Source of the DNA: DASRFR01 sp035651455 | GTDB taxonomy: Bacteria; Acidobacteriota; Terriglobia; Terriglobales; Acidobacteriaceae | Assembly: GCA_035651455.1 (NCBI GenBank) | Contig: DASRFR010000058.1 | Location: 651,847 to 715,846, forward strand | Direction: 5' to 3' | DNA length: 64,000 nucleotides | In this document: one piece after another, positions 55,348-63,336 of the stretch | How the letters are laid out: each line of letters begins with the position of its first letter | How positions within the stretch are numbered: the stretch's first letter is position 1 | Made by a program: the position numbers and the translations under genes | Notes under the pieces: model-generated | What the model saw: the letters and a program-made list of their open reading frames with translations, nothing else | The model's database searches: none | What the model was told of the DNA's origin: nothing

Positions 55348-56127
55348 TCAGGATTGCGCCGAACTGCGCGCCGCCGGCTTCTTTCCTAATCGTTCCACCA
55401 GCGCTCGCAGCGTGCTTTGTGTTTCCGGACTCCACCAACTCTCGATGGCACGTTGTACCTCATCCTCCACGTTGTGCCCGAAAACGCCATGAAGATCGGC
55501 GCGAGCCTGCCGTCGCGTCGCACTCATCGCCTCCGGAGGCAACGCCAGTAAGCCCTCGCACCAGCGCAAAGCTCGCTCCAGCACCTGATCCGTGGGAGCC
55601 AACTCGTCCACCAATCCCACTTCGAGCGCCTCTTCCGGGGTGAGCAGCGCCCCGCATACCGCCAGCCGCTCTGCCTCGCGCATCCCTACCAAGCGCTGCA
55701 ATCCAGCCAGGAGGATCGGTGGCAAGTGAATTCCCACTTGCACTTCGTTCAGCCCCAGCTTGTAGTCGCCCTTAGCCATGACCCGCCAGTCGCAATAGAG
55801 CGCCAGCACCGTTCCGCCTGCTGGCGCGTGGCCTGTGATGGCAGCGACAATGGGTATGGGTGAGTACGCGATCGTGCCGAGGAGTGAGAAAAAGTCTCGC
55901 CACAGCGCCTCAATCGCGCGCTTGTCCTGCTCCAGCAATAGGGGCACATCCAACCCGCCGGAATACCTGCCCGGCGCTCCCGAGAGGATCAGCGCCCGTA
56001 CCCCATCGCCAGGTCCATTCTGCACAGCCTGCCGTAACGCGACGATTAACTCTGGCGAAAGCGCATTGACGGGCGGACGGTTCAGGCGCAATTCCCGCAC
56101 CGGCCCGTGTTCAATCGTGAGGATCAT
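55348..56127 (-). CDS. Enoyl-CoA hydratase/isomerase family protein
   Basis: The 259-residue crotonase-fold protein has LRLNRPPVNALSPELIVALR at the start, the first oxyanion-hole strand ALILSGAPGRYSGGLDVPLL and the second in IAAITGHAPAGGTVLALYCD-like sequence. The usual second catalytic Glu falls in GLNEVQVGIHLPPILLAGLQ. Substrate unknown; the family includes hydratases, isomerases and hydrolases. ATG 56127 is chosen since the fold begins there. It lies downstream of rpsT and its terminator, on the same strand. Confidence 0.85.
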   Translation of the reverse strand: MILTIEHGPVRELRLNRPPVNALSPELIVALRQAVQNGPGDGVRALILSGAPGRYSGGLDVPLLLEQDKRAIEALWRDFFSLLGTIAYSPIPIVAAITGHAPAGGTVLALYCDWRVMAKGDYKLGLNEVQVGIHLPPILLAGLQRLVGMREAERLAVCGALLTPEEALEVGLVDELAPTDQVLERALRWCEGLLALPPEAMSATRRQARADLHGVFGHNVEDEVQRAIESWWSPETQSTLRALVERLGKKPAARSSAQS

Positions 56128-56175
56128 GTCCGTTCGCCTTATGTAATTTCTGCCGCTAACTCCGTTTGCGATCTC

Positions 56176-56211
56176 GCACAAAATCAAATGGCAGGCTCGA
56201 TATGCCTGCCA
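56176..56211 (-). terminator. Terminator of rpsT
   Basis: TGGCAGGC (56189-56196) pairs with GCCTGCCA (56204-56211). On the minus strand the hairpin is followed by TTTGATTTTG. It lies 29 bases after the rpsT stop. Confidence 0.7.
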
Positions 56212-56239
56212 TCGCGAACAGCCCAAGCCGAACTGGAGC

Positions 56240-56509
56240 TTATTTCGCCAGTACCGTCTTCAAGCGCGCGTTCAATCTCGACTTGTACCGGGACGCCGTG
56301 TTCTCGTGAAGCACGCCTTTCTGAATAGCCTTGTCCAGCGCCGAAACCGTCTTGCGGAAGGTCTGCTCTGCCGCCTGCTTGTCGCCCGAGGCCAGGCTCT
56401 CGCGCATTTCGCGCAAACAGGTCCGGAGCTGGGAACGGTTGTTCCGGTTCCGCTCTGTGCGTTTTACCGTCTGACGGGCGCGCTTCAGCGCCGAAAAATG
56501 ATTTGCCAT
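56240..56509 (-). CDS. rpsT: 30S ribosomal protein S20
   Basis: The 89-residue basic protein has the S20 pattern: MANHFSALKRARQTVKRTER, NRNNRSQLRTCLREMRESLA, then LDKAIQKGVLHENTASRYKS and RLNARL. S20 binds 16S rRNA early in 30S assembly. The standard MANH start agrees with the ATG at 56509. A promoter on the minus strand with TTGACC and TAGAAT lies upstream, and a terminator follows the stop. Confidence 0.97.
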   Translation of the reverse strand: MANHFSALKRARQTVKRTERNRNNRSQLRTCLREMRESLASGDKQAAEQTFRKTVSALDKAIQKGVLHENTASRYKSRLNARLKTVLAK

Positions 56510-56564
56510 GCTGATTGATTACCTTCGTGTATCTGGAAATGTTCGGGTGGGTTCCGAATGCATT

Positions 56565-56594
56565 ATTCTACGAGAGCAACTCCTTATTGGTCAA
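56565..56594 (-). promoter_or_regulatory. Promoter of rpsT
   Basis: On the minus strand TTGACC (reverse of 56589-56594), an 18-base spacer and TAGAAT (reverse of 56565-56570) sit about 56 bases before the rpsT ATG. It overlaps the start of the divergent AAA ATPase gene, whose own promoter must lie near or in rpsT. Confidence 0.6.
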
Positions 56595-58202
56595 ATGGAT
56601 ATGCCCGGCGCCCTACAGCGTCTCAAGGTCCTGATCGATTCCTCTACGCCCATTGTGGTGATGGAAACTCTCGAGGAAATGCGGGCCGTCCGCCTGGTCC
56701 GCGTGGCTTGCTCCGCCCTGAACCTGGCGGCCTTTGAGTGGAGCATTGCCAGCGGCCTCATGCGTTGCGGTGGGAACCCGCTTGAGTCGGCATTGCAAGT
56801 ATCCGGTCTGTCCGACTATGCCGCGTCGCCTGGAATCATTGATTCCGGTGCCCAGGATGCCAAAGCCCTCTACAAGAGTCGTGAGCCTGCCCAGATGTTG
56901 GCGAACCTCGAAGGCCTGACCCTGGAAGCTGCCTTCATCCTGAAAGATTTTCACCGCCACCTCGACGATCCCGTGGTCGTGCGGCGCTTGCGCGACGTCG
57001 GACAAAAGTTCTCCACGAACCGCCGTACCGTGATCTTGACCGGGCCTCAGGTCAATATACCCGCGGAACTCGCCAGCCTGGTCGAGTTCCTGGAGCTGCC
57101 TCTTCCTGATGTTCAGCGCCTCCGCCAGATCGTGGATGAAACCTTGGTGCGGGTCAGTAAGACACACACTCTCCAGCGCAAACTCGACGCTGCCGGACTC
57201 AACGCGCTGGCCGACAACCTTCGTGGTCTGACCGAGGAAGAAGCGGAACGTGCGCTCTCTCAGGCGCTGGTAAATCGCTACGCCCTTTGCCCGGAAACCA
57301 TCACCGATGTCCTCGACGCCAAAAAACTGCTGCTGCGTCGTTCGCAGATGCTGGAGTTCATCGAGTCTGCCGATACCCTGTCCGGCGTAGGTGGATTGGA
57401 AAATCTGAAGCGCTGGCTCGCTGAACGGCGTGGCACATGGGAAGAGCCGGCGCGAGCCTTCGGTCTTGACCCGCCGCGCGGCGTCATCATTCTCGGCGTG
57501 CAGGGCTGCGGAAAGTCACTTTGCGCCCGCGCCGTGGCGGGCGAATGGAAAATCCCCCTCGTCAAGTTCGATAGCGCCGCCGTGTACGACAAGTACATCG
57601 GCGAGACCGAAAAACGCATTCGCAAGGTCTTCCAGGTGGCGGAAGGCCTGGCCCCGTGCGTGCTTTGGATCGACGAATTGGAGAAGGTGTTCGCTGGCAG
57701 CGGGCCCGATTCAGCCTCCGTCGACGCCGGGGTTTCCTCTCGTTTGCTCGCCGCCTTTCTCTCCTGGATGCAAGACCGTAAGGCTCCGGTGTTCGTGGCC
57801 GCTACCTGCAACAACGTTAACGCGCTGCCTCCGGAACTCATCCGCAAGGGCCGCTTCGACGAGCTGTTTTTTGTCGACTTGCCCAACTCCACGGAACGCA
57901 AGCAGATCTTCTCCATCCAGTTGCAGAAGCGCAAACGTACTCCGGCGGACTTTGATCTCCCGAAGGTAGCGGCCGCGGCTCAGGGCTTTTCTGGCGCCGA
58001 AATCGAATCTGCCGTGCAAACTGCTCTCTACGCCGCCTACGCAGCCCGGCAGCAGCTCACCACCCAGCATCTGCTCACTGCTTTAGCGGGAACGGTTCCC
58101 CTCTCGACCACCTGCGCGGAGGAAATTCAGACTCTACGAGCTTGGGCGCAAGAGCGTGCCGTGGGCGCTTCCCTGCCCGACAGCCGCGCGGAACGCGCCT
58201 GA
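56595..58202 (+). CDS. Ycf46-like AAA ATPase
   Basis: A 535-residue AAA protein: an N-terminal half (MPGALQRLKVLIDSSTPIVV, ETLEEMRAVRLV) without known domain and a C-terminal AAA module. The module has Walker A GVQGCGKSLCARAVAGEW, Walker B CVLWIDELEKVF, sensor ATCNNVNALPPEL and the Arg-finger region IRKGRFDELFFVDLP. Ycf46 and its relatives occur in cyanobacteria, plastids and Acidobacteriota; a role in CO2 response is reported in cyanobacteria. Start uncertain: ATG 56595 is preferred, though the frame is open to 56508. Confidence 0.82.
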   Translation: MDMPGALQRLKVLIDSSTPIVVMETLEEMRAVRLVRVACSALNLAAFEWSIASGLMRCGGNPLESALQVSGLSDYAASPGIIDSGAQDAKALYKSREPAQMLANLEGLTLEAAFILKDFHRHLDDPVVVRRLRDVGQKFSTNRRTVILTGPQVNIPAELASLVEFLELPLPDVQRLRQIVDETLVRVSKTHTLQRKLDAAGLNALADNLRGLTEEEAERALSQALVNRYALCPETITDVLDAKKLLLRRSQMLEFIESADTLSGVGGLENLKRWLAERRGTWEEPARAFGLDPPRGVIILGVQGCGKSLCARAVAGEWKIPLVKFDSAAVYDKYIGETEKRIRKVFQVAEGLAPCVLWIDELEKVFAGSGPDSASVDAGVSSRLLAAFLSWMQDRKAPVFVAATCNNVNALPPELIRKGRFDELFFVDLPNSTERKQIFSIQLQKRKRTPADFDLPKVAAAAQGFSGAEIESAVQTALYAAYAARQQLTTQHLLTALAGTVPLSTTCAEEIQTLRAWAQERAVGASLPDSRAERA

Positions 58203-58552
58203 TCCTCAGTACCCCTTCCGTCCGCTGCTACTTCTCCGCCCGCTTCACATCTAATAATTGTGTGGAAATCAGGGTGTTTCGAGCACATTAACCGCCATTG
58301 ACTACCCTTACGGACGGGGGTACGCTTAGCTCAATGGTAGTCGCTTCCGCGCTGCGGCGAGCACCCCGGCGGTTCCATTCTCAGTCACAATTTTGCGCGT
58401 CAAATAGCCGGAACACAGGTATGCCCCTTGCAGGCTGCTGACATCTAAGACTTTGCCGGAAAGCACCGAGTGGGGCCGGCGCTGCTTCGATTTGTTATGG
58501 GCCACAAGCACCTGCGCATCGGGCGCACAAGGAGGAAAGCGCCAGCTACTGA
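58203..58552. other. Intergenic region, 350 bp
   Basis: Only the phoH ribosome-binding site (AAGGAGGA at about 58529-58536) is clear. TAGCTCAATGGTAG at 58327-58340 resembles a tRNA D-arm but no cloverleaf forms. The minus-strand frame at 58326-58511 starts with GTG and has no ribosome-binding site, so I do not call it. Confidence 0.4.
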
Positions 58553-59629
58553 ATGAAGAAAAGTATTGAGATCAGTCCCAATATTGAGACCATCTTCGGT
58601 ACTCGCGATGAAAACCTGCACGTACTCGAAGACGGGTTGAATATCAACATCGATCTGCGGTCCGACTCTATTGAACTCGAAGGAGCTCCCCGCGACGTAG
58701 CCCGGGCTGAGCAAGTCTTCACCGACTACGACCATCTGCAGCGCTCCGGATACACATTCAACAATGGCGATCTGAACAGCATGCTGCGTGTGCTGATGTC
58801 CGACCCCAAAACCACACTGCGCGGTTTGGCCGAGGCCGGCAAGCAGCGCGCCTTCGGACGCCGCACTGTGCAGCCCAAGAGCGCCAACCAGCGCCGCTAT
58901 CTCGATGCCATCGAGAATCACGACATGGTGTTTGGCATCGGTCCGGCCGGCACGGGTAAGACGTATCTCGCCGTTGCCATGGCAATCTCGGCGCTGCTAG
59001 CCAAACGCGTCAACCGCATCATCCTTGCCCGCCCCGCCGTTGAAGCCGGCGAGCGACTTGGCTTTTTGCCGGGGACTCTGCAGGAGAAAATCGATCCATA
59101 CTTGCGCCCGCTCTATGACGCACTGTATGACATGCTCGATCCCGAGCGGGTTGACCGCTATCTGGAGAAGAATGTCATCGAGATCGCTCCCATCGCTTTT
59201 ATGCGTGGACGCACTCTCAACGACTCGTTCGTAATTCTCGACGAGGCCCAGAACACCACCTCTGAGCAGATGAAGATGTTCGTCACTCGTCTGGGATTCA
59301 ACTCCAAGGCGGTGATCACCGGCGACGTCACCCAGATCGATTTGCCCAACGCGCGGCGCAGCGGATTGCTTGAAGCCGTGGATGTGCTCAAGAATGTCGA
59401 AGGCCTGAACTTCGTGTACTTCGACGAAGCCGACGTGGTGCGCCATCACTTAGTTCAGCGCATTATTCGTGCTTACGACGAGCACAAGACCAGGGTCGCG
59501 GAAGAACAGATGCCGCTGCTCGAGCCCAAGCTAAACGGCAATGGCAAGACGAACGGATCGATAGAAAACTTGCCGCCGCAAAATGAAACGACTGTGCCCG
59601 ACTCGCACGACAACACGGTTCAAGGCTAA
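58553..59629 (+). CDS. phoH: PhoH family ATPase
   Basis: The 358-residue protein has Walker A GIGPAGTGKTYLAVAMA, the block LARPAVEAGERLGFLPGTLQ, Walker B FVILDEAQNT and the PhoH signature ITGDVTQIDLP. PhoH-like proteins are RNA-linked ATPases, here next to ybeY, corC/hlyC and era, a frequent set in 16S rRNA and envelope maintenance. An in-frame TGA sits directly before ATG 58553, so the start is fixed. Its GGAGGA is 16 bases upstream, further than usual. Confidence 0.95.
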   Translation: MKKSIEISPNIETIFGTRDENLHVLEDGLNINIDLRSDSIELEGAPRDVARAEQVFTDYDHLQRSGYTFNNGDLNSMLRVLMSDPKTTLRGLAEAGKQRAFGRRTVQPKSANQRRYLDAIENHDMVFGIGPAGTGKTYLAVAMAISALLAKRVNRIILARPAVEAGERLGFLPGTLQEKIDPYLRPLYDALYDMLDPERVDRYLEKNVIEIAPIAFMRGRTLNDSFVILDEAQNTTSEQMKMFVTRLGFNSKAVITGDVTQIDLPNARRSGLLEAVDVLKNVEGLNFVYFDEADVVRHHLVQRIIRAYDEHKTRVAEEQMPLLEPKLNGNGKTNGSIENLPPQNETTVPDSHDNTVQG

Positions 59630-59646
59630 AATCAAAGCCACTCGGC

Positions 59647-59680
59647 AGGAGGGTGCCCACGGTACCCTCCTGTTTGTTTT
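59647..59680 (+). terminator. Terminator-like hairpin between phoH and ybeY
   Basis: AGGAGGGT (59647-59654) pairs with ACCCTCCT (59664-59671), with GCC/GGT extending the stem inward over a three-base loop. TTTGTTTT follows. It suggests that phoH and ybeY are not one simple transcript. Confidence 0.75.
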
Positions 59681-59779
59681 GGTAACGATCGTTGCAAAGA
59701 GGGTTGTGGTGGCCAATAGTACCTTTTGTCATTACGAGCGCGAGGAACAAGCCGCCCCGGCGCCAGTCGGTGCTCATGA

Positions 59780-60289
59780 ATGGTGATCTTCAGGAGGACG
59801 GTGCCGAAATTGAGCGAGCAGGCATTGGAACGCTTTTTACTTCGCGCCAGACGCGTGTTGCGGCTGGGAGGCAGCGTGAACGTCCTTGTGACCAATAGCG
59901 CCGAGTTGCGTATCCTGAATCGCAGGTTCCGCGGAAAGGATTCCAGTACTGATGTGCTTTCATTCCCCGCAGATCGAGAGCTTCGTTTCTTCGCTGGCGA
60001 CATTGCTATCTCCGCTCCTATAGCTGCCGAGAACGCGCGCCGCCTGGGACATCCGCTCGCCGAGGAAATCAAGATTCTTGCCTTGCACGGACTGCTGCAT
60101 CTTGCCGGCTATGACCACGAGCGTGACAATGGCCAAATGGCGCGCAAGGAAGCTGCTTTGCGTCAGCAGTTACGCCTGCCTGCGGGACTGATCGAGCGAG
60201 CTGAGGATAGTGGCGCATTGCCAACGGGCACGGGCCGCGAACTCCGATCGACTCTGCGCAACCGCGCTAAACGACGGAGAAGCCGGTGA
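59780..60289 (+). CDS. ybeY: rRNA maturation endoribonuclease YbeY
   Basis: The 169-residue protein has the zinc site H-x3-H-x5-H in LHGLLHLAGYDHERDNGQMA and the upstream block GKDSSTDVLSFPADRELRFF, both diagnostic. YbeY processes 16S rRNA 3' ends and works with Era. An Arg/Lys-rich tail of about 25 residues extends beyond the usual end. ATG 59780 agrees with the family start; GTG 59801 has the better AGGAGG and cannot be ruled out. It overlaps the CorC/HlyC gene by four bases (GTGA). Confidence 0.94.
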   Translation: MVIFRRTVPKLSEQALERFLLRARRVLRLGGSVNVLVTNSAELRILNRRFRGKDSSTDVLSFPADRELRFFAGDIAISAPIAAENARRLGHPLAEEIKILALHGLLHLAGYDHERDNGQMARKEAALRQQLRLPAGLIERAEDSGALPTGTGRELRSTLRNRAKRRRSR

Positions 60290-61548
60290 TCGGCGTCGCA
60301 CTTGCGCTGGTACTGCTATTAGGCCTGCTCACCCTCTCCTCATATGTCGATCGTCTTTACCAGGAGATCGGTAAGTTTCTCTCCCGCGAGTTCCAGGACA
60401 ACATCGATGCTTTCGAAAAAAGCGTCGAACCCGGATTACGGGTAAGTCGCTCACGCGCGTCGCTGTCCATGGCGATCCTCACGCAACTTACCACTGCCGC
60501 CATCGCCATGCTGATCGGCTTCACCGTTTTTCGCGACCGCGCCTGGACTTTCCGCGAAATCCTGCAGGCCACCTTGAGCCTGGTGCTGATCGTTATCATC
60601 TTCAACCGCTTCCTGCCCTTTGTATTTTTCTCGCGGACCAAGGGACATTGGCTTACCCGATTCACCTTGCTGCTCCGCTTGCTTATCTATCTTGTGCTTC
60701 CCGCCACCATGGTTCTGGGGTTCCTCCAGTCCGTCGCTTCGCTGACGAAGGAACACGTCGAGGAGCAGCCCGAAAGTTCAGCCGAAGCGGTGGACGCTCT
60801 GATCGAGGCCGGCCAGGAAGAAGGCATCATCCAGGAAGGCGACCGCGACCTGATTCAGTCCGTCGTCGAGTTCAGCGGCAAGACGGTGCGCGATGCCATG
60901 AAGCCCCGGCCGGAAATGGTGGCGGTGCCCGTGAACACCACCGTCGAGCAGTTTGTGGAACTGCTCAAGACTAAGCCCTTTTCCCGCGTGCCGGTATTCG
61001 AAGGCAGCGTTCATGACATCAAAGGCATTCTCTATACGCAGGATGTCTTGCAAATCCCGGACACCGAAGCTCACGCCCGAACCGTCGACACGCTCATGCG
61101 CAAGGACGTTTACTTTGTCCCCGAGAGCAAGCTGGGCAGCGACCTGTTGCGCGAGATGCAGAAGCACAACATTCGCATGGCCATCGTGGTCGATGAATAC
61201 GGCGGCGTCGCCGGACTAGTGACGATCGAAGACCTGATCGAAGAAATCGTAGGTGAAATTGGCGACGAGCATGAGAAAGCGCAGATCGTAAAAGAAAGTG
61301 AGCACTCGTACATCGTCCCCGGCAACATGGACGTCGACCGCCTGGACGAGCTTTTCGGGGTGCGTCCCGAAGGTAAGGAATCGACCACCGTCGCGGGATT
61401 AGTGAGCGAACTTGCAGGGCGAATTCCGCAGAAAGGCGAAGTGCTGGAAGAGGACGGCCTCAAATTCGAAGTCCTCGAATCCACCGATCGCAAAGTCGAA
61501 CGTGTTCGCATTACCACCGTCCAACCCCGGCAGATGAAGCTGATTTGA
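60286..61548 (+). CDS. Hemolysin-type CorC/HlyC protein (CNNM domain, CBS pair)
   Basis: The 420-residue membrane protein has DUF21/CNNM-type helices in about 1-170 (VTTAAIAMLIGFTVFRDRAW is degenerate), a CBS pair from about 205 (MKPRPEMVAVPVNTTVEQFV, KGILYTQDVLQIPDTEAHAR, VDEYGGVAGLVTIEDLIEEI) and the C-terminal CorC_HlyC domain (SYIVPGNMDVDRLDELFGVR). Members affect Mg/Co homeostasis, not haemolysis. It is coupled to ybeY by GTGA. The first 30 residues include one clear helix only. Confidence 0.88.
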   Translation: MIGVALALVLLLGLLTLSSYVDRLYQEIGKFLSREFQDNIDAFEKSVEPGLRVSRSRASLSMAILTQLTTAAIAMLIGFTVFRDRAWTFREILQATLSLVLIVIIFNRFLPFVFFSRTKGHWLTRFTLLLRLLIYLVLPATMVLGFLQSVASLTKEHVEEQPESSAEAVDALIEAGQEEGIIQEGDRDLIQSVVEFSGKTVRDAMKPRPEMVAVPVNTTVEQFVELLKTKPFSRVPVFEGSVHDIKGILYTQDVLQIPDTEAHARTVDTLMRKDVYFVPESKLGSDLLREMQKHNIRMAIVVDEYGGVAGLVTIEDLIEEIVGEIGDEHEKAQIVKESEHSYIVPGNMDVDRLDELFGVRPEGKESTTVAGLVSELAGRIPQKGEVLEEDGLKFEVLESTDRKVERVRITTVQPRQMKLI

Positions 61549-61693
61549 TCGCGTCCTTCGCTGCAGATCGCCCGTCACATGTGTAGCGCCAGTGCTCTTA
61601 CGGTGTATCCTGAAAGCCGATGCATCGGAGCCTACAGATGAGAGCTGAGAACTGACACCTCCGACCTGATTGCCGGCTCCTGACTACTGCCCC

Positions 61694-62638
61694 ATGTCCT
61701 TTCACTCCGGATTCGTTTGTATTCTGGGTCGGCCCAATGCCGGCAAATCGACTCTGCTCAATGCGCTGGTCGGCGAGAAACTCGCCATCATCTCTCCCAA
61801 GCCGCAGACCACTCGCAACCGCATACAGGGCATCGTTCACGTTCCCAAGAGCAAGAGCAAAACCAGCGGACAGATCGTCCTCATCGACACTCCCGGCGTG
61901 CATAAGCCCGACAGCTCCCTGGGTCGCAAAATGATGACGGAAGTCCGCGAAGCGCTTGAAGGATGCGACCTCATCCTCCTCATCGTTGACGCCGCCGACC
62001 GCTTCGGCCCCCAGGATCAGTTCGTGCTCGAACTTGCGAGAAAGTCTAAAACGCCCATTTTTCTGCTGCTCAACAAGATCGACAAACTGCGTGACAAGTC
62101 GCAACTGCTCCGCATCATTGACGATTACCGCGCTCGCCACAATTTTCAGGAAGTCATTCCTATCTCCGCTCTCAAGCGCGACGGCCTGCAAATTCTGCTC
62201 GAAAAAGTCCTCGAGCAGTTGCCTTCGGGGGGGCCTAAATATTTTCCCGAGGACCAGATTACCGATCAGCCCGCGCGATTCATGGTCGCGGAAATCATCC
62301 GCGAGCAGATTCTCATCGCCACCAAGGACGAACTGCCTTACGCTACCACCGTCCTCATCGAGCAATTCGAGGGAAAGCCGAAGCTCACCCGCATTGCCGC
62401 CGCGATTTATTGCGAGCGCCAGGGACAGAAAGCCATTTTGGTCGGCAAGCAGGGCCAGATGTTGAAAAAGATTGGCACCGGCGCCCGTTTGCAAATTGAG
62501 AAGATGCTCGGCGCCAGGGTCTTCCTGGAACTGTTCGTTAAAGTGCAGGCCGGCTGGCGGGAATCGCGCGAATTTGTCGAAGGCCTCGACTGGCGCCGCC
62601 AACTGGAAGAAATGACAGGCCGGCCGCACTCCGGATAA
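61694..62638 (+). CDS. era: GTPase Era
   Basis: The 314-residue GTPase has G1 GRPNAGKSTLLN, G2 region with TTRNRIQGI, G3 DTPGVHKP, G4 NKIDKL, and a C-terminal KH domain (GQKAILVGKQGQMLKKIGTG). Era binds the 3' end of 16S rRNA and aids 30S assembly; YbeY is its partner. ATG 61694 gives MSFHSGFVCILGRPN, the usual start. The Shine-Dalgarno is weak. It follows corC/hlyC by 145 bp. Confidence 0.96.
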   Translation: MSFHSGFVCILGRPNAGKSTLLNALVGEKLAIISPKPQTTRNRIQGIVHVPKSKSKTSGQIVLIDTPGVHKPDSSLGRKMMTEVREALEGCDLILLIVDAADRFGPQDQFVLELARKSKTPIFLLLNKIDKLRDKSQLLRIIDDYRARHNFQEVIPISALKRDGLQILLEKVLEQLPSGGPKYFPEDQITDQPARFMVAEIIREQILIATKDELPYATTVLIEQFEGKPKLTRIAAAIYCERQGQKAILVGKQGQMLKKIGTGARLQIEKMLGARVFLELFVKVQAGWRESREFVEGLDWRRQLEEMTGRPHSG

Positions 62639-62699
62639 ATGTTGCAACATGTGGCGCACGTCTAAACCCTGGTTTATGTGGCGCCCGGGGAACAAAGGA

Positions 62700-62728
62700 T
62701 TGCAGAGTCTCCCCTTCAGCGGTAGAAT
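62700..62728 (+). promoter_or_regulatory. Promoter of the RsbW-like gene
   Basis: TTGCAG (62700-62705), a 17-base spacer and TAGAAT (62723-62728) are followed by ATG 62752 about 23 bases later. The leader is very short. Confidence 0.5.
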
Positions 62729-62751
62729 CCCTCCGCTTGACCCTGCATCGA

Positions 62752-63240
62752 ATGATTGTTGTGCCGACGCCGCCCATGCCCACTGATCCCGATCCTTTAC
62801 CACAGTGCAAGTTTGAAAAAGACGATCTTAAGTTGCAGATGCGGGTCACCTTAGTGGCTGACCGCAACGCCGTCGACCCGGTGGTTCAGGGAATCATGGA
62901 CGTGGTCCGCAATACCAGGTGCGCCGACGGCCGCGAGGACGACATCGAACTGGCGCTCACAGAGGCTTTGGCCAACGCCGTCGTGCATGGCGCCAAATCC
63001 GATCCCAGCAAGATCGTTGAATGCGACGTTGCCTGCGATCAGGTCCACGGCATCCTGATTGTCGTGCGCGACCCCGGCAACGGATTCGACACCAAGTCCC
63101 TCCCCGATCCCTGCACCGGCAACAACATCTACTCCAGCCACGGTCGCGGCATCTTCCTCATCAATCAACTCATGGACGAGGTCAAGTTCCACAAGAATGG
63201 TGCCGAGATTCACATGCGCAAGAAGGTCAACGGTAAATGA
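62752..63240 (+). CDS. RsbW/SpoIIAB-like anti-sigma factor kinase (HATPase_c_2)
   Basis: The 162-residue protein has a GHKL ATPase fold: IELALTEALANAVVHGAKSD carries the E-x3-N motif, VVRDPGNGFD the D-x-G-x-G loop, and SHGRGIFLINQLMDEVKF the third. Such small kinases phosphorylate anti-anti-sigma proteins and bind sigma factors in general stress control. No rsbV or sigma gene is in the window. A Pro-rich start (PTPPMPTDPD) may be extra; ATG 62776 is an alternative. Confidence 0.85.
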   Translation: MIVVPTPPMPTDPDPLPQCKFEKDDLKLQMRVTLVADRNAVDPVVQGIMDVVRNTRCADGREDDIELALTEALANAVVHGAKSDPSKIVECDVACDQVHGILIVVRDPGNGFDTKSLPDPCTGNNIYSSHGRGIFLINQLMDEVKFHKNGAEIHMRKKVNGK

Positions 63241-63304
63241 CCGCCTAAGCAGTTGACGGTCTACCCTGGCATTGCTTCTCTCATCTTCCGGCACCCCCTA
63301 CTCT

Positions 63305-63310
63305 TATAAT
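63305..63310 (+). promoter_or_regulatory. Consensus -10 box upstream of the DUF1152 gene
   Basis: A perfect TATAAT lies 27 bases before the ATG at 63337. No good -35 box is found 16-18 bases further up, so the promoter is uncertain. Confidence 0.35.
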
Positions 63311-63336
63311 TTCATTCAGACGGCCCCTGTCCCCGC

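Noticed and set aside
58321..58385. tRNA-like D-arm (TAGCTCAATGGTAG) upstream of phoH
   Set aside because: The D-stem does not close, the T-loop is off consensus (TTCCATT) and acceptor strands do not pair. It is at best a decayed remnant.
58326..58511. Minus-strand 61-codon frame between the AAA gene and phoH
   Set aside because: GTG start, no ribosome-binding site, no domain, and the composition is unlike the real genes nearby.
61598..62803. Minus-strand 401-codon frame across era
   Set aside because: It covers the reverse strand of an unmistakable era gene; GC-rich codons leave the antisense frame open by chance.
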